Numbered from the stretch's first letter, positions 1 through 9,774 are shown. The stretch: DNA of 64,000 nt from CAVVVS01 sp963751355 (GCA_963751355.1 CAVVVS010000115.1:1-64000); one strand, 5' to 3'. Notes: generated by a model from the sequence alone, not told the origin. Made by a program: numbers and translations.

Positions 1-644
1 TCTTTTGCAGCATTTACTGCCCCCATAATATTTCCTTCGTGATCTTCACCATCAGTAATTACAACAATTGCTTTTTCGGTTTTAGACGAATAATTGAATG
101 ATTTTGTTGCGAGACTAATTGCGGAGGCAATCGCCGTACCTTGTTCGGGAACCGAATTTTCATCAACTGCATTTAGAAATAAACTGGCAGCTGAGTAATC
201 GGTAGTCAGCGGAAATTGAACAAAAGCTTCTCCCGCAAAAATTATTAATCCGATTCTGTCTCCGTGCAAGTGCTTAATTAAATTCGATATGTCAAATTTT
301 GCTTTTTCGAGCCTGCTTGGTTTAATATCCTGCGCCTGCATGCTTAAAGAAACATCGAGACAAATATATACATCAATACCTGCCTGCTTTACTACTTCGG
401 TTTTTGTACCGATTTGAGGATCAGCTGCCGCAAGAATTAATAAAGCAATAACTACAGTAATAATACTCGATTTTATTAGATACTTATATTTACTGTAAAA
501 AGGAAGTAACACCGGATGAAGCTGCTTATTAGCAAAAACTTCCAATGTTTTCCTCCGCATTCTATTAAGATACCAGAATAAAACTACTAGAACCGGTATT
601 ACATACAAAGCATATAAATATTCCGGATGTGCGAATCTAAACAT
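1..644 (-). CDS. batB: BatB-like von Willebrand factor A membrane protein (3' end outside window)
   Basis: This frame is cut by the left window edge; about 214 N-terminal residues are visible, starting at the ATG at 644. They show a membrane segment (about residues 11-25), a second one (about 58-74), then a VWA domain with an intact MIDAS motif DVSLS (about 97-101) and a downstream TDGEDHEG segment. This is the same layout as BatA encoded upstream. Bat proteins are inner-membrane VWA proteins found beside MoxR ATPases and linked to stress and aerotolerance in Bacteroides; their biochemical role is unsettled. It follows batA after a 286-bp spacer on the same strand. The name BatB is inferred from gene order and the VWA/TM layout. 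Confidence 0.85.
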   Translation of the reverse strand, partial: MFRFAHPEYLYALYVIPVLVVLFWYLNRMRRKTLEVFANKQLHPVLLPFYSKYKYLIKSSIITVVIALLILAAADPQIGTKTEVVKQAGIDVYICLDVSLSMQAQDIKPSRLEKAKFDISNLIKHLHGDRIGLIIFAGEAFVQFPLTTDYSAASLFLNAVDENSVPEQGTAIASAISLATKSFNYSSKTEKAIVVITDGEDHEGNIMGAVNAAK

Positions 645-930
645 TTTGTATAATTATTTATTGTTCGATTTTAATTACTAAGCTTCGCAACCCATAAGGA
701 TGCTCACTGTTTTAACTTCAACTCGCCTAAAAGGTTGCTTTACATAAAGATAAATTGACCTTAAAGGTTTCTCTCAATTCTATACTACCGGATTTTCGAA
801 TTATCTAATTTAAATTCAAAAATCCGTTAATTCTTTTATTCCTCAATTCTTTGCTGCGCCAGGCCGCGTCCTCGCAGCCGTGTAATAATCAAAGAACAAC
901 TTTATCATTTGATTTACTTTTTATAAATAT
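645..930. other. Structured spacer between batA and batB
   Basis: This 286-bp gap has no credible gene. It holds two inverted repeats. The arms 789-802 and 813-826 form a 14-bp stem with one mismatch. Around 848-898 a GC-rich patch has GCTGCG/CGCAGC arms nested inside TTCTTTG/CAAAGAA arms. The GC-rich patch stands out in an otherwise AT-rich spacer. It could be an mRNA processing or attenuation structure between the two bat genes, or a decayed repeat element. Confidence 0.45.
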
Positions 931-1926
931 TTAAGGAACTTTCCTAAATACAGTTCTCGACAATCCTACTTCAAGGACAATCAAAATTAATCCTGCTCCA
1001 AGCCAGCCGTAAAACAATTCTTTTGCATGACGATATGAAGTAATTTGGATTTTGGTTTTTTCCATCTTGTCTATTTTATTATAAATATCATTCAATGTTC
1101 TATTATCAGTAGCACGGAAATATTCACCTCCGGTGATTGAAGCAATTTTCCTTAACATACCCTCATCAATATCTACGGGAACCATTTGATATCTTTTTCC
1201 AAACGGAGTTTGAACAGGATAGGGCGCTTGTCCCCTTGTACCAACACCGACCGTATAAATTCTTATACCATAAGTTTTAGCAATTTGTGCCGCCGTAAGC
1301 GGATCTATTTCTCCCGCATTGTTTTGCCCATCGGTTAGTAAGATTATTACCCTGCTTTTTGCTTTGCTGTCTTTCAACCTGTTAACTGCATCCGCAATTC
1401 CATTACCTATTGCCGTACCATCGGGAATCATCCCTGTATGTACTTCGGCAAGCAGATGTTTGAGTACCGAATAATCAATGGTTAACGGGCATTGCGTAAA
1501 TGCATCCCTGGAAAAAATTACTAGCCCGATTCTATCGGAAGTTCTTCCGTCGATAAACTTATCTATTACATTTTTTGCGGCTTCCAACCTGTTTGGTTTT
1601 AAATCTTCCGAAATCATACTTCCGGAAATATCGAGAGCCATTACAATATCAATTCCTTCGGTATTTATATTTTCCCCGGATGAAAAAGTTTGCGGTCTTG
1701 CCAGTGCAACAATAAGTAATGCTATTGCCAGCACTCTTAATATTACAGGTATATGACGGAATTTTTCGCGGAATGTTGCCGGAAATTTTTTGAACATACC
1801 TACCGAAGAATATATGATAGCCGGTTGTTTTTTCTTGCCGATCATCCAATAATAAACCAGCATTACCGGGATAATTATTAAAAAATACAATACCCAGGGA
1901 TAAGCAAATGTTATATCTTTAAACAT
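931..1926 (-). CDS. batA: BatA-like VWA domain membrane protein
   Basis: A 331-residue inner-membrane protein. Two N-terminal membrane segments (about 12-28 and 61-77) precede a VWA domain with the perfect metal-ion-dependent adhesion motif DISGS (about 99-103), a TDGQNNAG segment and a C-terminal membrane helix (about 308-324). Length and layout match BatA of the moxR-bat (aerotolerance) operon. VWA proteins of this type are thought to act as partners of the MoxR AAA+ ATPase encoded upstream; no substrate can be named from sequence. Its start overlaps the end of the preceding membrane-protein gene by 8 bp, so the two are translated from one message. Confidence 0.88.
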   Translation of the reverse strand: MFKDITFAYPWVLYFLIIIPVMLVYYWMIGKKKQPAIIYSSVGMFKKFPATFREKFRHIPVILRVLAIALLIVALARPQTFSSGENINTEGIDIVMALDISGSMISEDLKPNRLEAAKNVIDKFIDGRTSDRIGLVIFSRDAFTQCPLTIDYSVLKHLLAEVHTGMIPDGTAIGNGIADAVNRLKDSKAKSRVIILLTDGQNNAGEIDPLTAAQIAKTYGIRIYTVGVGTRGQAPYPVQTPFGKRYQMVPVDIDEGMLRKIASITGGEYFRATDNRTLNDIYNKIDKMEKTKIQITSYRHAKELFYGWLGAGLILIVLEVGLSRTVFRKVP

Positions 1927-2875
1927 TTGTCTCCTCCCTCTCTTTATTTTCCGTTATCACCGATTCTGCAGGTATAGTTTTCTTTACTATGCCGTATGCT
2001 TGTTTCATCATTTCTTCATTTACGGATGTCAACGGACTAAATTTTGCAAATTTTACTAGATCCGCATTTGTTAAAAAATTATTAGTAGTGTCCAGAATAG
2101 GTTCAGCCTCCCTATTCCTTTTGAGCAGTTCTATTGTTTCGGATGTTGTCAATTCCATTGCGGGAAGTTTAAAACGTTCTGCAAAATATTTTCGAATAAC
2201 TTCAGTAATTGCAGAATGAAATTCTTTTATTTTACCATTCTGCCAAAGTTTCTGTTCCTCGATTGTTCTTAAAGAATTTAATGCTGTGACGTGCGGCGGT
2301 AATTTTACTATTCTCCGTTCGGGAACCACAAGTCCCTTCTTTTTCCTGTATCTTAAGTAGAGATAATATGCTGCACCGAGTACCACCAGGACAACTAAAA
2401 TCCAGATAATTATTGTCAGCCAATTTAATGGTATTTTTATCGGTGCTTTTACGTCTTTAATTCCTTCTTTCGGATTTATCTTTAATGTGGTTACGGTAAA
2501 AAAGACGGGATTTGCAAGTACAGTATTAACCGCAGTATCGTTTTGAATTTTGTATTGAACCGGAATTTGCGGTATTGTTACATTTGCTGAATCATATTTT
2601 GAAAAAGTGTAATTGAACGTAGTAATTTTTTTACCGTATTCTTTTTGTACTTCCGGTTTATTAATATTTATTAATTCCAAACCGGCTGTACTATCTTTCA
2701 CAATCGGCTTTGAGATTTGATAATTTTGAGGAGAAGTTACCCGAATCTTATAATGTATATAATCCCCTACTAAATAAGCAGACGAATCCGTTGAAGCCGA
2801 AGCACTTACTTGTGCAAAGCTTCTGAACGTCAGGGAAATAATAATAGATAGGAATAATAAAGTTTTTCTTACCAT
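1919..2875 (-). CDS. Bat operon membrane protein with periplasmic domain (uncharacterised)
   Basis: A 318-residue protein with a signal peptide (about 1-21, ending SFAQ), an all-beta looking extracytoplasmic domain, one membrane helix (about 151-172, followed by RYRKKKG) and a cytoplasmic C-terminal domain of about 120 residues. In Bacteroidota moxR operons the slot between the DUF58 gene and batA usually encodes such a single-pass protein. The N-terminal half resembles the beta-sandwich repeats of BatD-type proteins, but it is much shorter than BatD. It overlaps the DUF58 gene by 7 bp and batA by 8 bp, so it belongs to the same operon. Function unknown; it may be an adaptor between periplasm and the VWA/MoxR machinery (inference). 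Confidence 0.75.
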   Translation of the reverse strand: MVRKTLLFLSIIISLTFRSFAQVSASASTDSSAYLVGDYIHYKIRVTSPQNYQISKPIVKDSTAGLELININKPEVQKEYGKKITTFNYTFSKYDSANVTIPQIPVQYKIQNDTAVNTVLANPVFFTVTTLKINPKEGIKDVKAPIKIPLNWLTIIIWILVVLVVLGAAYYLYLRYRKKKGLVVPERRIVKLPPHVTALNSLRTIEEQKLWQNGKIKEFHSAITEVIRKYFAERFKLPAMELTTSETIELLKRNREAEPILDTTNNFLTNADLVKFAKFSPLTSVNEEMMKQAYGIVKKTIPAESVITENKEREETNV

Positions 2876-3744
2876 CTTTTCTCACGAAGCCTAAAAAATG
2901 CTACCAACGGTTTAATATAATCTTGTCCCGCTTGAACCTCGATACTATCAAGTCCGCTTGAGAGGAACAAATGTTTTTGACGTCCAATACTTTCCACAAT
3001 CTGATCTTTAAACTTTTTCTGAATCCCGGGATTACTTGTGTCTAGCCATCTTTCTTCACCGGTTTCGGCATCAGCAAATTTAACAAGACCCATCTTTGGT
3101 AATTCTCTTTCTTTTTCATCATTTAAAACAACTCCGATCAAATCATGTCTTCTCCCAATCACTCTGAGGATTTTTTCGTAACCCTCGTCCATAAAATCGG
3201 AAATGAGGAACATAATACTCCGTTTTTTTATGGCGTTGTTCATATATTCGAGGGCCCCTTTTAAGTTGGTTGTTTTTCCTTCCGGTTCAAATGAAAGTAC
3301 TTCACGGATAATTCTTAAAACGTGCGTTCTTCCTTTTCTGGGAGGAACAAATTTTTCGATCTTATCGGTAAAAAGCAGCAGACCAACTTTATCGTTATTT
3401 TTCATTGCAGAAAAAGCAATTATTGCGCTCAATTCAGCGGCTACTTGCTGCTTAGTTTTATCAACTGTTCCAAAAATAAGCGAACCGCTCATATCTACCA
3501 TCAACATTACGGTTAATTCACGTTCTTCTTCAAAAACCTTAATGAACGGGTGTCCGAATCTGGCGGTAACATTCCAATCAATATTCCTTATATCGTCTCC
3601 GAACTGGTATTCACGGACTTCGGAAAATTCCATTCCTCTTCCCTTAAAAACCGAATGGTACTCACCGGAAAAGACCTGGTTCACTAGTCCTTTCGTCTTT
3701 ATCTCAATTTGCCTGACTTGTTTTACTAATTCTTTTGTTAACAC
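2869..3744 (-). CDS. DUF58 domain-containing protein
   Basis: A 291-residue soluble protein of the DUF58 family. The hallmark block REYQFGDDIRNIDWNVTAR (about 44-62) is present, and it is followed by a VWA-like fold with DMSGS (about 84-88). DUF58 proteins almost always accompany a MoxR ATPase and VWA proteins, as here, and are presumed clients or partners of MoxR. The start is a GTG at 3744; there is no in-frame ATG upstream, and moving inward would remove conserved N-terminal sequence. It lies 193 bp after moxR on the same strand. Confidence 0.88.
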   Translation of the reverse strand: MLTKELVKQVRQIEIKTKGLVNQVFSGEYHSVFKGRGMEFSEVREYQFGDDIRNIDWNVTARFGHPFIKVFEEERELTVMLMVDMSGSLIFGTVDKTKQQVAAELSAIIAFSAMKNNDKVGLLLFTDKIEKFVPPRKGRTHVLRIIREVLSFEPEGKTTNLKGALEYMNNAIKKRSIMFLISDFMDEGYEKILRVIGRRHDLIGVVLNDEKERELPKMGLVKFADAETGEERWLDTSNPGIQKKFKDQIVESIGRQKHLFLSSGLDSIEVQAGQDYIKPLVAFFRLREKRW

Positions 3745-3937
3745 TTTTGTTTTTATAAAAATTTCAATCTTTGATAAAAAAATATTATTGTCAATCTTAT
3801 GAGTTTCGAACTCTTTCGGGAATTAGGTATATGAGTATAAGAGAGGTAAGGTGTAATGGAAAACATATATTTTATACCTTTAAACCCTATAACTTTGTGC
3901 AAAAAAAATAAAAGTTCTACTAACCTCTCTACTTACT

Positions 3938-4921
3938 CTAGGGTACCTCAATCTTATTCAAAATTTCCTGCACTACATTTTCCGAAGTAATTTCTTCGGC
4001 TTCGGCTTCATACGTAACCGCCACACGATGCCTCATTACATCAAGACATATTGCCCTCACATCTTCAGGAATTACATAGCCGCGTCTTCTGATGAATGCC
4101 ATAGCTTTTGCACTTAATGCAAGATTTATAGTTGCCCTCGGGGATGCACCATAACTGATGAGATCAACTAATTTATCTAATCCATATTCTTTTGGAGTAC
4201 GCGTTGCAAAAACTATATCGAGGATGTACTTCTCAATTTTTTCATCAACATATATATCACGCATTAAATTTCTTGCATTTAAAATGTCTTCGGGTTTTAT
4301 TACAGGCTGAATTGTATTATTCGTCGGATTAACATTCTGTCTCATTATACTCATCTCTTCGGTCTTAGAGGGATAAGTAATCTTCACTTTCAACATAAAC
4401 CTATCAACTTGTGCTTCCGGCAGCGGGTACGTTCCTTCCTGTTCAATCGGATTTTGAGTAGCAAGAACTAGAAACGGCTCCTGCAGTTTGAATGTTTGTT
4501 CACCTATTGTTACCTGTCTTTCCTGCATCGCTTCCAGTAGAGCACTTTGCACTTTTGCGGGTGCACGGTTGATTTCATCAGCTAAAATAAAGTTTGAGAA
4601 AATGGGACCTTGCCGGATGAAAAAGTTGCCGTCTTTTTGATTGTATATTTGAGTTCCGATTAAATCGGCAGGCAGCAAATCGGGTGTGAACTGAATTCTC
4701 TGAAACTTTGCCTGCATTGCCGAAGCCAAAGATTTAATAGCCAGGGTTTTTGCCAGTCCCGGTACACCCTCAAGTAATACATGACCGTTTCCTAAAAGTC
4801 CTATTATAAGCCGTTCAACCATTACCTTTTGCCCGACAATTACTTTTCCTATTTCGGAAAAAAGTAAATCAATAAACGCGCTTTCCTGTTTAATTTTTTC
4901 GTTTAATTCTGCTATATCCAA
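3938..4921 (-). CDS. moxR: MoxR family AAA+ ATPase
   Basis: A 327-residue AAA+ ATPase of the MoxR class. Walker A is GVPGLAKT (about 52-59), Walker B is LADEIN (about 113-118), followed by the MoxR signature around RAPAKVQSALLEAMQERQ and the sensor-like ATQNPIEQEGTYPLPEAQ block. MoxR ATPases act as chaperone-like remodelers for VWA proteins, here those encoded downstream. The start is a TTG at 4921, preceded at good spacing by the ribosome binding site GAGGGTG; the nearest upstream ATG is out of frame. It is the first gene of the moxR-DUF58-bat operon. Confidence 0.93.
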   Translation of the reverse strand: MDIAELNEKIKQESAFIDLLFSEIGKVIVGQKVMVERLIIGLLGNGHVLLEGVPGLAKTLAIKSLASAMQAKFQRIQFTPDLLPADLIGTQIYNQKDGNFFIRQGPIFSNFILADEINRAPAKVQSALLEAMQERQVTIGEQTFKLQEPFLVLATQNPIEQEGTYPLPEAQVDRFMLKVKITYPSKTEEMSIMRQNVNPTNNTIQPVIKPEDILNARNLMRDIYVDEKIEKYILDIVFATRTPKEYGLDKLVDLISYGASPRATINLALSAKAMAFIRRRGYVIPEDVRAICLDVMRHRVAVTYEAEAEEITSENVVQEILNKIEVP

Positions 4922-5071
4922 ATTTCACCCTCTAACATTAGTGTGAAAAAATAATGTGATTTTAATTTGATGAGACGTTTTAACAATTGAAAATGTTCCG
5001 TAAGTATAAAGTTAAGAATGTGTGAAGTATTTAGCAAGAAAAGTTTAAGATGTGTGTTTACGAAAACAAGA

Positions 5072-5106
5072 ACGGCTCAATCATCAATATAAGATAATTG
5101 AGCCGT
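5072..5106 (-). terminator. Likely terminator of the VWA lipoprotein gene
   Basis: Perfect 10-bp inverted repeat ACGGCTCAAT / ATTGAGCCGT (5072-5081 and 5097-5106), 20 bp beyond the stop codon of the 5126-6220 gene. Read on the minus strand it is followed by a moderately T-rich stretch (TCTTGTTTTC). Confidence 0.7.
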
Positions 5107-5125
5107 ATTTAAATATTTATCTTAA

Positions 5126-6220
5126 TCAGTATTTTATGTTTGTATAAACCCTCTTTCCGTCTGCTGTTGACTCTTTTACAGTTATTATAACTGTGTGTGT
5201 GCCGTTTGCATCTGAAGTTAAGAATTCAACAAGATAACTGTTTGACAGTGCACCGGAAACGGGAAGATTTTTCAGATTAAGACCCGCAGCATCGGAAGGA
5301 ATAAGAACTACAGTACCACCTGTACAATTAGACATATCCCACGGGCGTTCTCTGTATAGAGGTTGCCATGACGCTGCATTAGCAGTATCCGCTGAACCGC
5401 TCCATACTGTGTGAACAGTCGCAATTCCGCCGATTGTCTGGCATAATTCGGAAGTTGACCATGCCGACATATTATATGGCTGAGTTGGTTCATCAGTAAA
5501 ATTGATAAATATCTTCTGTGCGCCGCTGCGCCATGAGAAATTAGAGTTGGCAAATAAGATTGCAACTACGCCATCTTCAGAAGAAGAACTGTGTCCTGAA
5601 GCCCATTGATTTGCTGCTGATACAAGTGCTGCAGAATCCGGACCGGTGTAACCTCGTGCTCTTGAAGTGCCGGTAGAATGGTTTAAGTAAGTTTCTAGTG
5701 CCGTAGCGTCTGTAAAATTAATAGCTCCTTCAACATCTCCGTAATAACCAACACAAGCAAATTTAACATCTAATCCGCTTGCCTGTAAAAATTGAGCAAA
5801 TTTAATAATTGAAGTAGCAATTGAATCTGCTTCTTGTCCCATACTTCCGGAAATATCAACAGTAAAAACAACGTCTGCTTTTAGAACATTACCTGTACTT
5901 ACCTTCGTTACCTTAAGACCTTTTACGACAGCATCTTCAGTAACAAATAAATTCTGTTGGGCAACCAGTGCAATTGGCAGACTTGTATTTGGATTCAACA
6001 AACCTGTTAAATTCATTTGAATAATTGATGAGTTGGAAGCAGATTTTGAAAATGTAGCGGTAGGCTGTACGTTATTGATTGTAACGGCCGGAACTGTAAC
6101 ATTTGTAGGATCGGCAGGAATATCAGTCTTAGTTGAATCAACTGGATTATCGCTCTTCTTACAACTGATTACTAAAACGAATGAAAAGATCATTAATGAA
6201 AAGATTATTTTCTTCAACAT
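5126..6220 (-). CDS. VWA domain lipoprotein
   Basis: A 364-residue predicted lipoprotein. The N-terminus is a lipoprotein signal ending in VISC (Cys20), followed by a low-complexity linker and then a VWA domain with intact MIDAS DISGS (about 122-126). The C-terminal part is a beta-rich region ending in a threonine/valine-rich strand (HTVIITV). It is transcribed in the same direction as the downstream moxR-bat operon but is separated by a terminator-like hairpin and 204 bp, so it is probably an independent unit. Surface or periplasmic metal-dependent protein binding is the likely mode of action; the partner is unknown. Placement next to VWA-rich bat genes may be coincidence or a shared theme. 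Confidence 0.8.
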   Translation of the reverse strand: MLKKIIFSLMIFSFVLVISCKKSDNPVDSTKTDIPADPTNVTVPAVTINNVQPTATFSKSASNSSIIQMNLTGLLNPNTSLPIALVAQQNLFVTEDAVVKGLKVTKVSTGNVLKADVVFTVDISGSMGQEADSIATSIIKFAQFLQASGLDVKFACVGYYGDVEGAINFTDATALETYLNHSTGTSRARGYTGPDSAALVSAANQWASGHSSSSEDGVVAILFANSNFSWRSGAQKIFINFTDEPTQPYNMSAWSTSELCQTIGGIATVHTVWSGSADTANAASWQPLYRERPWDMSNCTGGTVVLIPSDAAGLNLKNLPVSGALSNSYLVEFLTSDANGTHTVIITVKESTADGKRVYTNIKY

Positions 6221-6373
6221 TGGTACCCCCTCTATGTTTTTAGAATAGTATTTAGATGTGTATTGCCCCCTTATACTCTATGTTAATTTAGAGATTTTAA
6301 AACAATTAACCAAGCTATTTTTGCTCCCCCCCAAAAAATGACGCAAATGGATTATATTCGCTTGCTAATGTTG

Positions 6374-7549
6374 TTAAACGAAAATTTTGTAAACGGCGAA
6401 CTTAAGATAGGCAGTTTCATTCATTGACGGAATCTTCGGATGATCTAAAGATGCCTCGTAGAAATGAATTAACTGTAAATTTTTACCGGCTTTAACAGCA
6501 GCCGTATTAATAATGGACAAAAATTCATCTTTGATTAAATGATGCGAACATGAAGATGAGACCAAATACCCTCCGGGGATTATTGTTTGTATCGCAAGTC
6601 TGTTCAGCTTTTCATATCCCTTCTTCGCTGTGTGAAGACTTTTCTTGTTTTTAGCGAAGGCAGGTGGATCGATCATTACTATATCAAATTGTTTGTTTTC
6701 GCTAATACACTTCTCCAGATAATCAAATACATCCGAAGTGACAAACTCAACATCATCCTTAAAATTATTTAGCTCAAAGTTTACTTTTGCATTCTCAATT
6801 TCAGTTGAGGATGAGTCAACAAATGTAATTGATTCAGCTCCAGCTGAAGCCGCGTGTAAACCAAATCCGCCTGAGTTACAGAAAGCATCCAGCACGGTTT
6901 TTCCTCGGGAGATTTTTTCTACAAAAGATCTATTTTCACTTTGATCAAAATAAAAGCCGGTTTTCTGAGTTTTTTCAAAGTCAATTTTGTAACTAATTAA
7001 GCCGTCGGAAATAATCTCTATTTTCATTTCACCGAGAAGGATTTCATCCTCTTGCGGGAGACCTTCGAGCATACGGAAATATGATTCATTTTTAGTGAAT
7101 ATGTTTTGAGCTCCAAAATCTTCGGTTAAAATTTTTACTATAATATTGATATTTTTCTGCATCCCGAATGAATAGACCTGTAGGACAAAAGTTGAATTGT
7201 ATTTATCAATTATGAGCCCGGGCAGGAAATCACTTTCACTGAAAACTAATCTGTATGAATCTCTTCCGGGATAAAGCTGTTTCCTTAAGTCATAAGCAGT
7301 TAATACTCTTTGCCGCAATACTTCTTCTAAATTTTCAATTTTTTGGTTGCTTAGGATTCTTACGGAAATCAAAGAATTTTTGTTGTAAAAACCTGTACCT
7401 AATAAATTTTTTCTTGAATCATATACATCAACAATATCTCCGTTATCCGGGTTATTTTCGGTATTATTTATTTCATTGCTGAAAATCCACAAATGTCCGT
7501 TTTTTATCCTTCGTTCTTCATTTTTCTTTAAATATATTTTCGGGGTCAT
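6374..7549 (-). CDS. rlmI: Class I rRNA large-subunit methyltransferase (RlmI-like)
   Basis: A 391-residue protein with an N-terminal PUA RNA-binding domain (about 1-75, GHLWIFSNEI) and a C-terminal Rossmann methyltransferase. The SAM-binding motif is VLDAFCNSGGFGLHAA; the catalytic region has IDPPAFAKNKK and then SSCSHHL. These match the RlmI/RlmK group; E. coli RlmI makes 5-methylcytosine at position 1962 of 23S rRNA. The start is ATG at 7549. It is divergent from the metallophosphoesterase gene across a 73-bp spacer that must hold both promoters. Which 23S position it modifies cannot be read from sequence. Confidence 0.87.
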   Translation of the reverse strand: MTPKIYLKKNEERRIKNGHLWIFSNEINNTENNPDNGDIVDVYDSRKNLLGTGFYNKNSLISVRILSNQKIENLEEVLRQRVLTAYDLRKQLYPGRDSYRLVFSESDFLPGLIIDKYNSTFVLQVYSFGMQKNINIIVKILTEDFGAQNIFTKNESYFRMLEGLPQEDEILLGEMKIEIISDGLISYKIDFEKTQKTGFYFDQSENRSFVEKISRGKTVLDAFCNSGGFGLHAASAGAESITFVDSSSTEIENAKVNFELNNFKDDVEFVTSDVFDYLEKCISENKQFDIVMIDPPAFAKNKKSLHTAKKGYEKLNRLAIQTIIPGGYLVSSSCSHHLIKDEFLSIINTAAVKAGKNLQLIHFYEASLDHPKIPSMNETAYLKFAVYKIFV

Positions 7550-7622
7550 TTAGTTTTTATTCCTATTTTATTAAGTTTTTTATAATGCTTAATTTACACA
7601 TAAACAAAATAACTATTATGAT

Positions 7623-9491
7623 ATGAAAAAGATTTTACTTTCAATTTTACTTTATTTATTACTTTCTGCTTCAGTATTAGCACAAAATTACTACTACGGC
7701 TGGATAACAGATACACACATAGGTTTTCCGGGTGCCGAAATTGATTTGGAAAATGTTGTTCACGATATAAATAATAGAAAAGAGATTAAATTTGTTGTGG
7801 TTACGGGTGACATAGGTGAAAAAGGCAGGAACAATGAATTAGAATTAGCAAAGAAAATATTAGACAGCCTTGATGTTCCGTATCATATAATTCCGGGAAA
7901 TCATGATACTAAGTGGAGTGAAAGCGGATGCACAAAATTTAAACAGCTTTGGGGTAATGATAAATTCGCATTTCAATATGATAGTGTCGAACATATTGGA
8001 ATGGACAGTGGAATTCCATGGCGGGGCGGCGGCGGGCATATTCCCATTGAAGATTTAAATTGGCTGGACAGCGTTCTCATTCATACTCCAAAGAATGAAC
8101 AAATTATTTTTTACGTGCACCATCCTTTGAACAATGATATCGACAACTGGTTTACTGTCACCAACAGATTACGAAACAATAATATAAAAGCTGTACTAGT
8201 AGGACACGGACATTCAAATAAAATAATGAACTTCAACGGAATTCCCGGAGCAATGAGCAGGTCATCGCTTCATAAAAATCAAAAAAGCTGGGGTTATACT
8301 TTAGTTAAGGATTCTTCCGGTTCATTAAAATTTTTTGAGGTCAATAGAGACAGCATTCCAAAATATTGGGGTGTAATTAATAACGACAGCTTAACTATTC
8401 CCGAAATAGATTCAACTCAGTTTATAAATTACACACTAAACAGAAACGGGAATAGCGCAGGTATCAAAGTAAATCTATTGTGGAAAAAAAATTTGAAGAC
8501 AACACTTTCTGCTTCATTACTTAGTGCGGGTGATAAAATCTATGCTGCAGAAAAGGATGGAAATGTATTTTGTTTTGATACTGCAGGGAAACAACTCTGG
8601 GAATATCATAGCGGTGAGACAATCTTCAGTCGCCCGATAGTAAAAAACGGTTTATTAGTGCTGGCAACTATTGAAGGCGATTTAATTTCCTTAGATAACA
8701 AAACCGGAAAACCTGTACAGATAATTGGTCTCGATGAACCCTTGACATCCCAATTAGTTACTACCCATGTAGAATATAATGGACAACTAACTACAGGAAT
8801 TATCGCCGGAACTTCAAAGGGAGGTATTTATTGTTATGATTTAAATACATTTGAATTAATATGGGAAAATCACTCTGCAAAAGGATTGATTGAAACAAAA
8901 CCGCTCGTTTGGAACAATAGAATTATTTACGGTAGCTGGGATGGTTATCTTTATTGTATAAGCTCGAAAAATGGAACAATCAACTGGAAGTGGAGTGAGA
9001 ATAAGAATTTCTATTACGCCCCTGCCGCTTGCCAGCCGGTTACGGACGGTAAAAATGTTTATGTAACTTCTCCGGATAAATATGTCTCTGCAGTTGACCT
9101 TCTTCTTGGTACGACTGTTTGGCGCAAAAAAAATTTTAATAGCTGGGAATCTATCGGAATAAGTTTGGATAAGAAAAAGCTTTTGATTAAAGGATTCACC
9201 GACAACTTTTACATTGTGAATGCACAAAAAGGCAAATTGATTAAAAACATAAAAATAGGTTTCGGCTTGGATACTATGCCAATTAAACCGGTTGAATGGA
9301 ATAACAACATTTTATTCGGATCAAAGAACGGAAATATTTATTTAATCAATAAAAATTATGATTGGAAGCCTTTGCTTTTTTTGGGAACAGCTAGAGTTCA
9401 AAATATAATCCATGTTAAGGACAATATCTTTGCGGTTTCTAATATGGATGGTAAAATTATCTTGTTTAAATTAAAAGGTTCCAACATTTAA
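7623..9491 (+). CDS. Secreted metallophosphoesterase with C-terminal PQQ-like beta-propeller
   Basis: A 622-residue exported protein: signal peptide (about 1-20), then a calcineurin-like phosphoesterase domain with all metal-binding motifs in order, DTH (30-32), GD (62-63), GNHD (92-95), HH (166-167) and GHGH (194-197). From about residue 280 the protein becomes a PQQ/WD-like beta-propeller with repeated blades, each with a G-x-x-x-x-x-D/N-x-x-T/S-G-x-x-x-W pattern. Phosphodiester or phosphomonoester cleavage is expected in the periplasm or at the cell surface; the propeller likely binds substrate or partner. No type IX sorting tail is seen. The fused layout is uncommon but the frame is intact. 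Confidence 0.85.
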   Translation: MKKILLSILLYLLLSASVLAQNYYYGWITDTHIGFPGAEIDLENVVHDINNRKEIKFVVVTGDIGEKGRNNELELAKKILDSLDVPYHIIPGNHDTKWSESGCTKFKQLWGNDKFAFQYDSVEHIGMDSGIPWRGGGGHIPIEDLNWLDSVLIHTPKNEQIIFYVHHPLNNDIDNWFTVTNRLRNNNIKAVLVGHGHSNKIMNFNGIPGAMSRSSLHKNQKSWGYTLVKDSSGSLKFFEVNRDSIPKYWGVINNDSLTIPEIDSTQFINYTLNRNGNSAGIKVNLLWKKNLKTTLSASLLSAGDKIYAAEKDGNVFCFDTAGKQLWEYHSGETIFSRPIVKNGLLVLATIEGDLISLDNKTGKPVQIIGLDEPLTSQLVTTHVEYNGQLTTGIIAGTSKGGIYCYDLNTFELIWENHSAKGLIETKPLVWNNRIIYGSWDGYLYCISSKNGTINWKWSENKNFYYAPAACQPVTDGKNVYVTSPDKYVSAVDLLLGTTVWRKKNFNSWESIGISLDKKKLLIKGFTDNFYIVNAQKGKLIKNIKIGFGLDTMPIKPVEWNNNILFGSKNGNIYLINKNYDWKPLLFLGTARVQNIIHVKDNIFAVSNMDGKIILFKLKGSNI

Positions 9492-9774
9492 ATCTTCTAG
9501 CCATTTCGCTTGTATTTCATTTATTCTTGTGATATAAATCACTTCTCAGTTTTCTATCAGATATATTATTGATCTTTATACTACGTATTTCTACTTTCAA
9601 TTCAATTTGCGGATCAATCATAATTCAGACCATATAAATTTGCTATTCTTTATAATTTATAAAAGATATTAATCTCTAATTAAGGGCATATACTATATTT
9701 TCATGCATCTTAAATTAATGTATCCCTAGTTATTAATAAATTTATTCAAACAATATATTTAAAGGAAAGGATTT

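Noticed and set aside
1478..1756. Antisense open frame within batA
   Set aside because: Shadow of the batA reading frame; low-quality translation with no independent evidence. Similar shadows elsewhere were not listed.
3840..3935. AGAGAGGT / ACCTCTCT inverted arms in the moxR-DUF58 spacer
   Set aside because: Arms of about 9 bp separated by roughly 75 nt, too far for a stable hairpin and not positioned as a terminator.
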